Shown here in pieces: positions 26,619 to 37,370 of a stretch of DNA of 64,000 nucleotides. The DNA is from Echinostoma caproni (taxonomy: Eukaryota; Platyhelminthes; Trematoda; Plagiorchiida; Echinostomatidae). Position 1 is the first letter of the stretch. Each line of letters starts with the position of its first letter. The notes below the pieces were generated by a model. That model made no database searches and had not been told where the DNA came from. It saw only the letters and a program-made list of their open reading frames with translations. The position numbers and the translations under genes are program-made. The stretch spans positions 1 to 64,000 of the forward strand of contig UZAN01040510.1 in NCBI GenBank assembly GCA_900618425.1, written 5' to 3'.

Positions 26619-26629
26619 CTTTAGCAATG

Positions 26630-26964
26630 CCAAAGTCAAATTTTAATGGCAGTGCTTCTCGGAAAGCCGTGACCAACCGCTCTTCCCGTATAGCAGTAAT
26701 AATTTACACAGACTTATCTAAACAGCAGTTTTTGTGATAATATGTTTTGATCAAACAGTTTCAGCCGATTGTCAGTCAATCGTACTTGTTTTGCACAGTA
26801 TAGCACTTATGTTACGCTAAACTTCCGTTTGTTTCTCCAATTCTTGTCAAATAAATTCTGTTTCTATGGCTTTTCCCTCATCTATCTCACTTCATTAACT
26901 CCTTTGACCTTCCAAACAATAACTGAAATCGATGAATCTTGATCTCTCTTTCTCTACGGAACAG
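26630..26964. other. Short non-genic stretch
   Basis: Nothing recognised. The right end becomes pyrimidine-rich (GATCTCTCTTTCTCTAC) before a possible splice acceptor at 26963-26964. Confidence 0.5.
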
Positions 26965-27346
26965 ATTTGTCAACCTTACGTCATTTTTTCGAATCACTTT
27001 AAACCATAACCACCAAGTCTTGCATTTATCACTCAAACAGCATTCAATATTCCGAGGAATCAATGCTCCTATCAAAAGCGAATTCTATGAAACATTAGAC
27101 TTTATTTTCCGTTTCGATGAAACAGTCATCGCTGAACAAATTAAATATTGTCATCAGATTCACCTTAATCGTGTGAAAAAGCAATTATGCAAGAAATACG
27201 AAGACGACTGGAATGCGCGTACGATTGCCAATGTTCAGGCTTTTGACAATTCTACATTCTACGTGTGGTCTGATTTGATAATTAACATCCGTGGATACAT
27301 CTCTGTGCTTCAAGATGCAGTGCAAGAGATGGAATGTATTTTGTGA
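26965..27346 (+). CDS. Candidate 3'-terminal exon of an unknown host gene
   Basis: I do not recognise the protein. The open frame (about 126 codons from the proposed acceptor to TGA at 27344-27346) has no ATG until six codons before the stop, so it cannot be a stand-alone gene. It is preceded by a good pyrimidine tract ending in AACAG (AG at 26963-26964) and followed by an AATAAA at 27476, which suits a terminal exon. The second half (FYETLDFIFRFDE, AEQIKYCHQIHLNRVKKQL, WSDLIINIRGYISVLQDA) has a balanced, mostly helical composition unlike the Cys/Ser/Arg-rich random frames nearby. No transmembrane segment or known motif is visible. Against it: frames of this length are expected once or twice by chance in 64 kb of A/T-rich DNA. 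Upstream exons could not be identified. Confidence 0.33.
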
Positions 27347-27475
27347 AAGGAGAAACGTACAAGTATAAATCAAAGTCATGCGACACCGTGAATTGCCTCG
27401 GGTCTGTTTCTCCCAACAGTTAGTGTTTGAGCCTCATTCGCGGCATTGAATTTCATATTGCCCCAGATCAGATGC

Positions 27476-27481
27476 AATAAA
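27476..27481 (+). promoter_or_regulatory. Possible polyadenylation signal
   Basis: AATAAA 130 bp after the stop of the candidate exon. The hexamer is common by chance in this A/T-rich sequence; only its position relative to the open frame gives it weight. Confidence 0.3.
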
Positions 27482-28004
27482 TTTATGATAATACCCAATT
27501 ATATTTTTGCTTCAGTTAAACATTTTAAACAAGTACAGTTTCTCGATTTTAAGGACAGTTGCTGGTCCATCAGTTGTAAGATAACAAAGTCTCAGTATGA
27601 AACCATCGATGTTTAATTTGATGTTTCTTAGAATTTATTTTTAGCCTTTTTACGAGGAGGGTTTTTACTGTAAGATTTTTCTGTTGCATAATTTGCGAGT
27701 TTATTTATACTAGAATATTTTCAATGGTCATTTACGTTGCACTACATGAAAACCAGGCAAGCCACTTTAAATACGTGCATTGATCAGAACGAACACTCAC
27801 GAAACAAAAAACATTTATTAGAAGGATGGAACATTCGTGCTGATGTGTATAAGATATATTTCAACTCTTGGGTGTAACCTTTAAACTACTATCTGGACAC
27901 TACAGTTCATGCGAATCCAAACGGTGATGCAAGAGAATTAGGAAAATTACAGTGATGGATAGAGATCGGAATAAATGCTCTTCACCGGCGGCTGTCTACA
28001 CATG
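27482..28004. other. Non-genic stretch
   Basis: Nothing recognised between the candidate exon and the next tRNA-like sequence. Confidence 0.5.
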
Positions 28005-28125
28005 CGTAGTGGTGTAATGGTGAAACGAATTCCCAAATGTTGAGTAGCGTCGCACGAGTTCGATCATTACCTATATGAAACTGCCCCTAAATATGGTAGA
28101 AACAACACGTGTAAAAAGGGCTGAA
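28005..28125 (+). mobile_element. Decayed tRNA-derived SINE, possible remnant of the hammerhead family
   Basis: The A box TGGTGTAATGG (28010-28020) fits the pol III consensus fully and a B-box-like GAGTTCGATCA (28056-28066) follows 46 nt later. Thirty-three nt beyond lies GCCCCTAAATATGGTAGAAAC (within 28083-28103), similar in order to the CC-TAAA-GG-GAAAC half of the hammerhead at 45.5 kb. TGCC can pair with GGTA as stem II, but the CUGANGA core is not recognisable and the spacing is about 15 nt shorter than in the better copies. The tRNA-like head is reasonable; membership in the hammerhead family is tentative. Confidence 0.42.
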
Positions 28126-31100
28126 GTGACCATGGACGATTGGTGTGTTCGGAAGAAACATTATTATTTGGCATGATGCCAATTATGTTTCCGTGATCCC
28201 AAGACTGACGGTAAACAATTTGATACAATGAAGAAACTATTTCTTGAAGGAAGTCCCTTTCGGATCCATTGCGAGACTAATGTTATTCCCCCTTCCAAAT
28301 CACCTTTCTTCCGACCCTATGTACAGACGTTCTTTTCCATCACTCATACTTTGACCTTGAGCGCCGAGTGATCTGTCGTGTTAGTCGTTGTCTAATGACT
28401 TACTCGTGTCCCTTGATCTTGCTTGTCTTCCCATTGATCCCATGCGTCCCATTATCTTTGAATCAATGACTAACCTCGGCACCTATGTGGTTTTGTTACG
28501 TCACTATCCCGGTCTCCATTTGCTCCCGTCACTGGCCATGTGAGCTCGTTCATTGTCTCGTTCTTTTCGAGTGCATACCTAAATTCGACCAATGGCTGTT
28601 CACGTTTGATGAGCAGCAGTTCTCTCTGTGGCAAACAGATCATTGTCAATCTGTTTGAATTCATCTTTGCTGTTCACGCTTGGTGAACAGAATCTCTTGC
28701 TTGACCTGACAGATATTTGTGTTCCCCAATAGTAAATTTGTTTGCTTGCCTTTTACATCAGGTCCCCAAAGATTTGTTGGAATCCCTTTTGGATATATAG
28801 TGATTGGGCCGCGTTGTTGAGGTACGTTGTTCTTTGGTTTACATAATGAAACAAGCAGTACCGTAGTCAATGCGAATCAATATTGTTCTGACATCGGGGT
28901 TCACATTTCGCTATGCGTTGCTCGAAGGTCTCGTCGACACCACGCAGAATGATCGCAGGACAGTCCGTTACGCTCAGAATACGGCCGACCCAGAACAAGT
29001 CATTTGAATCTTACAAGTAGCAAAACGTTAAAGTTAGTAACCTTCGGTCCGATCAGGGGCAACTGTTAAGTGAGAGCTAACTCTGAATTCATTTATCTGT
29101 AGTTGCCAACGAGCAGATATATACAGTCCAGGAATGCAAAAAGGCTCTCTTTATCTATTTGAACTCCTTACGCCCAATAACCGAAAATGAAAACTTACAA
29201 GTCTACATGCTAACTTCATATTAATGAAGCATGCATTGGTTCACGCATTTATCACACTAGTGAGGTCAGATCCACGATCAAATCCTGAGAAATACGACAC
29301 AGTATTTGCAGAAATGAAAAATGAACTGTCGCCTATTTTATTGTTTCTAGCTTCCTCGCACGGCTTTATTGCCTGGAATTTGGCAGATAGAGCTTCCCTC
29401 TGTATAGTGGGGAAGAGGAGTCATCAGTAGTTTATGCGACTGTCACTCATTCTCTTCGACCTGTTATGTACCAAACCACTGCCTACCCAACGTGGTAGTA
29501 GAGTTTAACAATTGTTTGAGTCAGCACCTCGATTATCCCTTTGGGATCCTGAAGAAAGTGAGGAATTCAAGTTGCTTAATCCAAAAATCGAAAAACCGGA
29601 TCTCTTGGCCGCGCACTGAACGACTTTTTCTGTCCCCCCCCCCTAATGATCCAGTTGACGATACGTATATTACCTCCAGCGTTTACACATACACATGGGT
29701 TACATTCTATTTCCGGACCTTGTGGTAGATAACTTTTAAATATGGTAAATTACTTCATGCTCGTCGTTGTTGGTACACTTCGATAGGATGGAGAGAAATT
29801 AGGTTTGGAATAGAGACATACCTCATTCAATCAGAAAGAACTCAAAATGTTATTTTCCTTTTTCACACTTGAATTTACGACCTAGTTGGATACTGTATAA
29901 TTAGCTACAAGCTCATTGGTAGTATAATTCCAGTGGAGAAAAACTGAGCACTTTCGGCTGAACTCCAACCCCAGCCGTGAATAATGAAATGAAGAAATCA
30001 ATGGTTAAACTTTCATGTCAGATAAACGTGAGAACCATGTCCGCTGAGGGCAGTTATCTGTTCTATATTAAAAAAAATCAGAACGGAATACGGTTTAAAA
30101 CTTATTTTTAGATTTCCAGAACACTATGTGTTGAGTATAACCACAAAAAAGTTGCATTTTTTCGATGAGCTGCTAAATTAAGTTAGTGTATTTTTATTTC
30201 TTAATCCGATAAATGCCGTCCACAGTGCACAAGAAGAAGTGCCCGACTAATCCTATCAAGAAATACAATCACTCTTTGGTGACATATTCCAATCTATCTC
30301 CCAAAAACACCTAATCGTTTGAATGGATGGATTGAGAGAAATCGCTTGCGGACAACATAAAGTTCGCTGATCTACTGTTCGGTTGTCTGGTGGGTATATA
30401 GCTTTCGTTTTAATTGTGTGGTTCAAGTTTCGACTTTCTGTTTAGTCAATACAATCTGGATGCTAGTGATACGCATCATGCTTCACAAAGTTTTACCTTT
30501 CACCGAAACTTTTTAATGCCCATTTTGCTAGCTCTGCACACGGCTGATTTGTTGGGGGAAAACGGTCCTTTGCGTTATCCCTAATAGTAAACAATGATAA
30601 ATTTGTGTTGGGTTTACGCACCCTGTGAAGAACGTTTTCACAGGCTATTCAACGTGAGACCCATACAGAAACGTATATTTTTTTCGCGTGTAGAACCAAA
30701 ACATGAAGAAATATTTTAAAATCGCATCTCGTATTTTCACTGTGTTCTACTATCCGTGTGATCTACATCATCCTCTTTCCACCAGATAGAGCAGTTTTGC
30801 TTTTTCAGATCTTTCCAATAATCTTGTTGAGTGTGCAGTGTAATCCGGCATTTGTGCTGTTTCTTTTGTAAGTATTTTCGCCTTTTATTTGCAATATCTT
30901 TGATCTTTTTTTAAGCCAGCTATTTAGGAATTGTCAGTACTTGGATTCGGTTTGTGTGAACCAAAGAATGATAATTCATGCAGGTCCTGGATATCGGAAA
31001 GTCCCACAAAATAACTGTCTGGCAGATGCTTTTTCTCTCTGAAAGGTAAGGTGAGGGTGGGGTGGGGGGGGGGCTGTGGATATTCAATTGTTCTTTTCTT

Positions 31101-34100
31101 GGCTGACAAAATGATGTGTGATGTCGACACCGCCGTTCGGAAGGGAAATGTAAATGATTAGCAAATAAGGATATAGGTACGTTGAGCCGTAACTTCCAAC
31201 ACACGCATACCAGTTCGTATTTAAACCTTTTGGGAAGAAGTGGAGTGAACTGACAGAGAGAACAATTTAAACAACTTCAGGGAACAACTAGCAAAACTGT
31301 CACAGAACACGTGAAACTTGCTCAACTGTCTTCCACTAATAGTTATACACCTGCACGTTCTTATTCACACACACAAACACGCACACAAAGGTATATGCCG
31401 AGGGCAAGTAAACACAGAAAACACTAAATACAGTTCAGCGACCAACTGTTCCGATTTCATATTTTCAGTTCTGTTCAAACGGGCGTACGTCGTATAGTCA
31501 CATTGCGTGAACATGCCCTTTGCTCTTATTATTTTTCAAAAAGTCGTTTTGGCACTGATTCCATATAACGATGTGTCAAAACATCTTGGCTGAAAAACCG
31601 AAACAAACGATCCACATGTAGTTTTGCCTTTCTAAATGAATAGGAATAGTCAAATCAGCAGTACAGATAAGGTTTGTTTGATCTCGTGACTGTCATGTGA
31701 GGTTACCCGTTTACTGACCTTGTATGTCCATCATTTGCAGAAAGCAGTTAGTCAAACCAGTATACAAACGAGATAAGTACCTAACAGACAATTTGAAGTT
31801 GAAAATATTCTCATTAGGGTAAACTGATATTGGGAAAATACAGTCTATGCCATTCCATAAAAACGTAGTCAAACAAGATACTCCAAATCACGAATGGGAC
31901 AAAACAACCTTAAATATTTGCACCGTTTGCGAACTACAAGCGGCTTCCGGCCTCCAAGTAACAAAAGGATTTAATTCTCTCAACTCAATGTAGGAACATT
32001 CCAGCTTTATACCGTTTGTAATAATGACTGGAAACCTTGAAATATCCGAAAACCGTTCCAGAAAATTTACTGTCTTCAGTTGTATGTAACATAGACGGAG
32101 GTGCAAAACTCTGCATGAATAACATTTCCCCCTTGTTTATTATTCCTTCGGCGGGGTTTAATGTGAACAGAAGACATAATTCGTCTACTATTGCACCAAC
32201 TGTACCACGGAAAATGGCCTAATCTTTATTCAGGTTACCGCATTGAGTCACGGGATTTCTAATTCCAAGAAGCATTGATTCCTTTAAGTTATTTTACCTC
32301 TAGAACGTTAGCATTCATTTGACATTGGTACACATAGTTGTCACTCCGGCAATGGAACGAGGTTCAGATTTGTTCCTATCCACTACAACAATGAGGAACT
32401 GGTTTCAAATGCAAAATACTCAATATTCGTTTAAATGCACCAGTTTATGTTGGACTTATGCAACTTCTCATGTGTTTCTTTCTCATCTGTTGGGGATCCG
32501 CTAATTGCCCTGGTTTAAAACATTTTAATGGTTGGAAATTTATGTACGGCGGTTGTTACAGAACTGCTTCCTCCTGGCCAGGACTCATCAACAACACATA
32601 CTCTCGATAATGTGCTGTGAAAAGAACCGACAGTAAGAATCAAATGAGTTAAGTTGATCAAAAAGCAACAAAATATCTATAAGTGGGACTATAGGATTTT
32701 TGTTTCATTGCTAATTATTGAATAATTTATTCACTGTTGAGTGTCCTTTACAGGACAGTAAAGCATTGCTTTTCTTCTGCCTCGCCATCCACATTCACAT
32801 TTTTAATTATCAGAAGATTTATTGCTTTGTTTCTGCAGTGAGCAGACCCAATTGGAATGTTTTTATATATACTTGGGAGCAATGCTGTAGCATGCACCAA
32901 CGGTTTGATGAGAATCTGGGCATTATTTAGTGAACATGTTTTTAATTATTGTGGGAAAATTCAAACCTTTATTATTATTTTGATTGTAGAAACAAATTTT
33001 GCTATTTTGTGCAGTAATAGAACTGAATGCGTCAAAAGTAAAGCTGTCTGCGAGACAATCCGTTTTGAGGTAGAAATCATTATCTGATTGACAAAACAAC
33101 TGTACTTTATATTGGTTTGCACTTAAAGCCAATAATAAAAAGAATGTGCAGAATGCAGTAACTTGATTCCTCATTTTTCCCCTCACATTTCTAGCATCAA
33201 CGTTTACTCACAAATGGCTTTTACGTACTCTCATTTACAAAAGACCAATTATTCGAATGAAACCTTTTGCATTTTGTCATTTTACATACTAAAAAACCTC
33301 AAGAGAACACACACTTGCGATAACTGAAGCTTGCAAAAAGTGCAACTTTGTCTAGAAAACTGTGTTACACGGAAATCGAAAATATAAAAAATGCTTGGTG
33401 AGTTGCCACCGTCCAGTGTCCTTTTGAAGAAAGAAGCGTTTCGTCCCTGCTTTGGGTCTACACAACTTGTGCAGACAGATACAAAGGCTCTCAGGTATAT
33501 AGTTATTACCACTTCCTCCACTTCATCCCCCATGTATGGATGTACATGTCTAGCTGTCCGGCTAAATAACGATCAGAAAAACAAAGTAGATACGATCAGA
33601 CGAGTAGAACATTTTATCTTCCTGACTTTGCTGCAGTAGAAATGTTGTGCCAAATATTTAACCTTAGAATAACTTTGTTTAGCTCAAATCATTTCATTTG
33701 TAATTTCTCAAATGCAAATATGTAAATCTATAAAAATAGTGAGTGTGGATATGCAATATTCACTTTTTGAGTTTATGTTGAGGAATGGTTGTTTTGGTCA
33801 TCATATATTTGGGTAAAATTTCAAAGCGAAGCGTTTCAATAAAACACTGTTGTTACATGAGCACATCACGACGAGTTACTATAAGGCAATAACTAGATTA
33901 GAAACTCCTGTCACGTGTTTGCAGTCTCTGAAGGGATCAAGTCCACGTTTCCACATATTTGGTCACATTTGTCAATTACCTATGCCGCGCCATACGTGAA
34001 GAATGGACGAGGAGGGGATATAATGATTACAAAGAATCAGCAAAAGAACCGGTTAAGTAATGGAAAACGGTTAACCGTGGAGGGAAGAGAGTTGAAAATG

Positions 34101-34440
34101 GCTAGGTAATACTAACAAGATAGAACCTAAAATGTATAATAACGGATGTAGAAAGGTAACGGGATGTGAAATTGGTCAAATAAGTGGATCAAAAAACGTG
34201 ACGTAATGTGGAGACAAGAAAGATGAGATGTCAAAGATATGGTAAGGGAACGACTGAGATGAGAGGGAGGCTGGGGGAGGGAATATAGTCAACAATTACC
34301 ACGGTAATATCAATCGCATCACAAAGACACATAGATCAGGCTTTAATCGGCTAGTGATCATTGACGGTAGAAAACGTCCAACAAAAATCGTTTCGGGTAT
34401 TTGATGGCACTAGTGAAGGTTTCCTTTAGTATGAACAGTT
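28126..34440. other. Non-genic stretch with C10 and G-rich tracts
   Basis: No gene recognised. Two adjoining minus-strand frames at 28470-28870 carry related peptide pieces (ILFTKREQQ and LLLIKREQP) caused by a short degenerate duplication around 28596-28690, but no family. C10 lies at 29634-29643, a G-quadruplex-type tract at 31055-31073, and a purine-rich segment at about 33990-34290. Confidence 0.55.
31055..31073 (+). other. Potential G-quadruplex
   Basis: GGG-T-GGGG-T-G10 on the + strand gives at least four G tracts of three or more with one-base loops. It sits in otherwise A/T-rich DNA with no gene to attach it to. Confidence 0.6.
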
Positions 34441-34483
34441 CAATAATAATAATAATGGTAAATATATATATATATANNTATAA
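34441..34483. repeat. (AAT)n and (TA)n simple repeats with two Ns
   Basis: An AATAAT tract (about 34441-34456) is followed by a TA tract (34462-34476) and then two Ns (34477-34478). It lies about 220 bp beyond the protein end of the PLE on the minus strand and could include that element's 3' terminal repeat. Confidence 0.8.
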
Positions 34484-34714
34484 TATTAATAATGAAGACG
34501 TTTAATTTATTTAGAGATAACTTCCCGAATATGTAAAAAGGTTCACTGCGGGATGGAAAATAAAATTTGATAGGAGAAGCAGGCTTTTTCGATAAATTAT
34601 TCAGCTGACCATTTACATTTATGTAGAAGGAGTATCCAATATTGTTTGATCCAGTATGAGGTGCACCTCAATACCTTGTGCGCAAAAGGAATCATAGGTG
34701 TGTCAGCATTTAAG

Positions 34715-34844
34715 TTAATCTTCTGATTGCAAACGGGAGGTCAAGCAGTTTGATCGCAACTGCATCAGCTGTGCACAGTGATGTAGATGATAACAGCAGA
34801 ATAGGAAAACACTTCTGAACGCTCGACTAACGTCCACTTGGTGA
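34715..34844 (-). pseudogene. PLE protein C-terminal remnant
   Basis: Minus-strand reading gives HQVDVSRAFRSVF, then in a shifted frame ADAVAIKLLDLPFAIRRLT, corresponding to the C-terminal block of PLE proteins that follows the endonuclease core. It confirms that the N gap lies within one element rather than joining two. Confidence 0.65.
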
Positions 34845-35472
34845 NNNNNNNNNNNNNNNNNNNNNNNNNNNNNNNNNNNNNNNNNNNNNNNNNNNNNNNN
34901 NNNNNNNNNNNNNNNNNNNNNNNNNNNNNNNNNNNNNNNNNNNNNNNNNNNNNNNNNNNNNNNNNNNNNNNNNNNNNNNNNNNNNNNNNNNNNNNNNNNN
35001 NNNNNNNNNNNNNNNNNNNNNNNNNNNNNNNNNNNNNNNNNNNNNNNNNNNNNNNNNNNNNNNNNNNNNNNNNNNNNNNNNNNNNNNNNNNNNNNNNNNN
35101 NNNNNNNNNNNNNNNNNNNNNNNNNNNNNNNNNNNNNNNNNNNNNNNNNNNNNNNNNNNNNNNNNNNNNNNNNNNNNNNNNNNNNNNNNNNNNNNNNNNN
35201 NNNNNNNNNNNNNNNNNNNNNNNNNNNNNNNNNNNNNNNNNNNNNNNNNNNNNNNNNNNNNNNNNNNNNNNNNNNNNNNNNNNNNNNNNNNNNNNNNNNN
35301 NNNNNNNNNNNNNNNNNNNNNNNNNNNNNNNNNNNNNNNNNNNNNNNNNNNNNNNNNNNNNNNNNNNNNNNNNNNNNNNNNNNNNNNNNNNNNNNNNNNN
35401 NNNNNNNNNNNNNNNNNNNNNNNNNNNNNNNNNNNNNNNNNNNNNNNNNNNNNNNNNNNNNNNNNNNNNNNN
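34845..35472. other. Assembly gap (628 N)
   Basis: Run of 628 undetermined bases inside the PLE endonuclease. The length may be a scaffolding estimate. Long open frames drawn across it are artefacts. Confidence 0.99.
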
Positions 35473-35556
35473 ATCGAGGATGATGTTCTTTCATTCTTTT
35501 GATAGTTGTATCGTTCTCCGGCCTATGTAGCCTGCTCCACAGGAGCAAGTGTTATA
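35473..35556 (-). pseudogene. PLE GIY-YIG endonuclease, truncated by the N gap
   Basis: Reverse complement of 35473-35556 reads YNTCSCGAGYIGRRTIQLSK and continues RMKEHHPR: the cysteine pair, the YIG half of the motif, the catalytic Arg position and the Glu-His pair of the PLE endonuclease. The sequence then enters the N gap, so the rest of the domain is unseen. The visible part is the best preserved endonuclease of the three PLEs in the window. Confidence 0.82.
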
Positions 35557-35879
35557 ATTCCAGAAGACGATGATGGTCGAGGATAATTGTTTATTGAGGA
35601 TTTCAGATGGGACATCATCAGTTTGGCATACCTAACACAAACATGTAATCAGAAACGTACCATCGCAGTTCCTGTTCACACCACGGGTAGAAATTGATAG
35701 TTCTTTCTTGAGACCTAGTAAATGGCCCTCAGTGATCTTGTTGATTTTTGGTCGTTGAAAATAATCACTATGCTACCTACTACTAAGTGAGTAGTACCTC
35801 ACAACACAAGTAGACAAGTACTTGCACATGTATGTAGCCTAAGGGGATAATCTACATTTGAAATGCAAATGAATTGCTG

Positions 35880-36180
35880 GCGATGTAGAGAAACTGATGC
35901 ATAGTGCAACCGTGATGAATTTTCTCCGGAGCGTTAGGTTCACCGTTCGTGTCACCCAGTCTACCACCTTGTCACCCTTGCACGGTGATTGCAGGTGGAG
36001 GTGTTTTAACTTTACTGTACTGCACTTCTGGTTTCTCCCCTCTTTCTATTGGGTGCTTGTCATGTTGGCGATCCGGGTAGCCACTCTCTCGCGTTATTTG
36101 TTTTGTTTCGTCTATTATGGTATCTGGGGTATAGATTCTTTGTGCTAGTCTCGCTAAGCAGTGCACCAAGTTTTTCTATC
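35880..36180 (-). pseudogene. PLE RT-endonuclease linker region remnant
   Basis: Minus-strand reading includes ARLAQRIYTPDTIIDETKQI and SGYPDRQHDKHPIERGEKPE, matching the post-palm connection of PLE proteins (a TPDTIIDE-type helix followed by an NGYP block). It connects the RT above to the endonuclease below and is split by frameshifts. Confidence 0.7.
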
Positions 36181-36299
36181 TTATGGGTGCAAACATATTG
36201 CATTTGATGTATTATTCTGTTACTCTGGACGTTCCGGTAGATAGAGCCATGTATCTTTCTAAGGATAAAGGCATTCAGAAACGGGATTCAGTTGTTTGT

Positions 36300-37370
36300 C
36301 TAGTTTTCGATAGTCAAACTTATGGATCGATGAGTATTGTTAAATGATGTCAGTATTCTGTCTAAGTCACGATTTCTATTTTTATTAATAACGAGAGATA
36401 TATCACCAATGTACCTGCAGTACATTGCTCTTTGCCGTCTTTGCTCTGTCGGCGACTGGTGATCCCCGACGTAACCATGGGTATATAGGCCTAAGTTGGA
36501 CACAAAGGTGCAACCAAAGCTACTCCATTGGTTTGTCTGTATACATGATTGTTTTTGTTGTACGTCAAATCCGCATCGCTGTAATAATTCTTTGAGATTA
36601 TTCAGTGGTATTCCAGTGTCCAAACGATGATCATTCATAGAGGTGAATAGATATTAGATGCCCTTTACACATTTGATGTTTGTGAAAAACGATTTGACGT
36701 CTAGGGAGCTCATAGAGTGAGAACAGATGTTTCGATCTTTGATCCGGTTAGCAAGGTGAAAAGTATCTCAAATTGTATGTTGATATTTTCTTCCTGATTA
36801 GATCGAGCGGTTGAGTTAGCCATTTAGCTGTGGCGTGATATGAGAAGTTGGTCATATCCAGCATCGACCCCAATGGCAGATTAGGCATTTGAGCCTTAAA
36901 AAGTCCGTAGAGCCTAGGGTTTTCAATTGTTCAAATGCAGGGGCCTTTATATGGTTTTATTTTTTCATTGATTTCAGGCATTTCATCAATTCTTGTTCAA
37001 TTTGTTCTGTTTGGTTCCTTCCTCTTAGTTCACATTGGAATTTTCAGTTGTCTAAGAGAGTCAAATTCACCTTGTCTATGTAGCCTTTCCTCTTCAAAAG
37101 CTTATCTGGGATCCCTGAGGTGAGATTCGGATTTATTTTAGCTCGATTAGCTTTAGAATATTTTCAGATGACAGTAATCTTTTGGTGTTTGGTTGGTATT
37201 TATGAAAGCGTTGCGCACAATTCACCAGAGTGCTTCTAACATATCGAGTGTATCGTCCGATGAGAGTGATAAGTCAAGGATCTGATTGGGGATTTTCTCA
37301 AATTGCACGTTTATTTCCAGTTTGCCTACCCGGCGTCCCGGGCACCAGAACTTTGGACCTAAAGGATAGT
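36300..37370 (-). pseudogene. PLE reverse transcriptase, disrupted, YIGD active site
   Basis: In minus-strand order: LGPKFWCPGRR (about 37345, the conserved LGxKF block), NVQFEKIPNQILDLSLSS, then after stops and shifts KFQCELRGRNQTEQIEQELM (about 36960-37050), LYGLFKAQMPNLPLRSMLDM (36854-36917, the PLE LPKVHK-PLRPI region), SSLDVKSFFTNIK (36675-36713, first catalytic Asp kept), and a 112-codon open frame at 36300-36638 with LDTGIPLNNLKELLQRCGFDV and YCRYIGDISLV. The last is the YxDD box with its first Asp changed to Gly (36405-36407). The mutation alone would kill polymerase activity, besides at least three frame breaks upstream. Confidence 0.87.

Larger units (their letters stand above)
26159..26629. 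mobile_element. Composite SINE insertion with 16-nt flanking direct repeats
   Basis: The 439-bp block 26175-26613 is flanked by ACAATCTTTAGCTATG (26159-26174) and ACAATCTTTAGCAATG (26614-26629), one mismatch in 16, the form of a target-site duplication left by LINE-driven retroposition. Inside: on the minus strand a tRNA-Lys-like head (26200-26278) followed by a tail (26175-26199); about 150 bp of unrecognised sequence (26280-26432); then three further tail copies, one inverted (26433-26490) and two in tandem (from 26491). The last five bases of the inverted arm overlap the right flanking repeat, so the true duplication may be nearer 11 nt with microhomology. A single insertion of a pre-assembled composite is the simplest reading; nested insertion is the alternative. 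Confidence 0.7.
34700..37370 (-). mobile_element. Penelope-like element, copy 2 (most complete, gap inside)
   Basis: Read on the minus strand, PLE protein pieces run in the right order from about 37370 (RT N-terminal extension) through the RT (36300-37100), linker (about 35880-36170), GIY-YIG endonuclease (35473-35556, then lost in the 628-bp N gap 34845-35472) to the protein C-terminus (34715-34844). Stops and frameshifts are scattered throughout. The length from N-terminal block to C-terminal block, about 2.65 kb with the gap, suits a nearly full-length PLE ORF. Ends and any terminal hammerhead were not recognised. Confidence 0.87.

Noticed and set aside
28596..28690. Three short hairpins in a row (including AAACAGAT/ATCTGTTT and CTGTTCAC/GTGAACAG)
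   Set aside because: Each 8-bp hairpin is at chance frequency. The cluster is partly due to a short degenerate duplication, and nothing else indicates a structured RNA.
34715..35548. Long open frames on both strands across the N gap
   Set aside because: They consist almost entirely of undetermined bases. Only the PLE fragments on each side are real.
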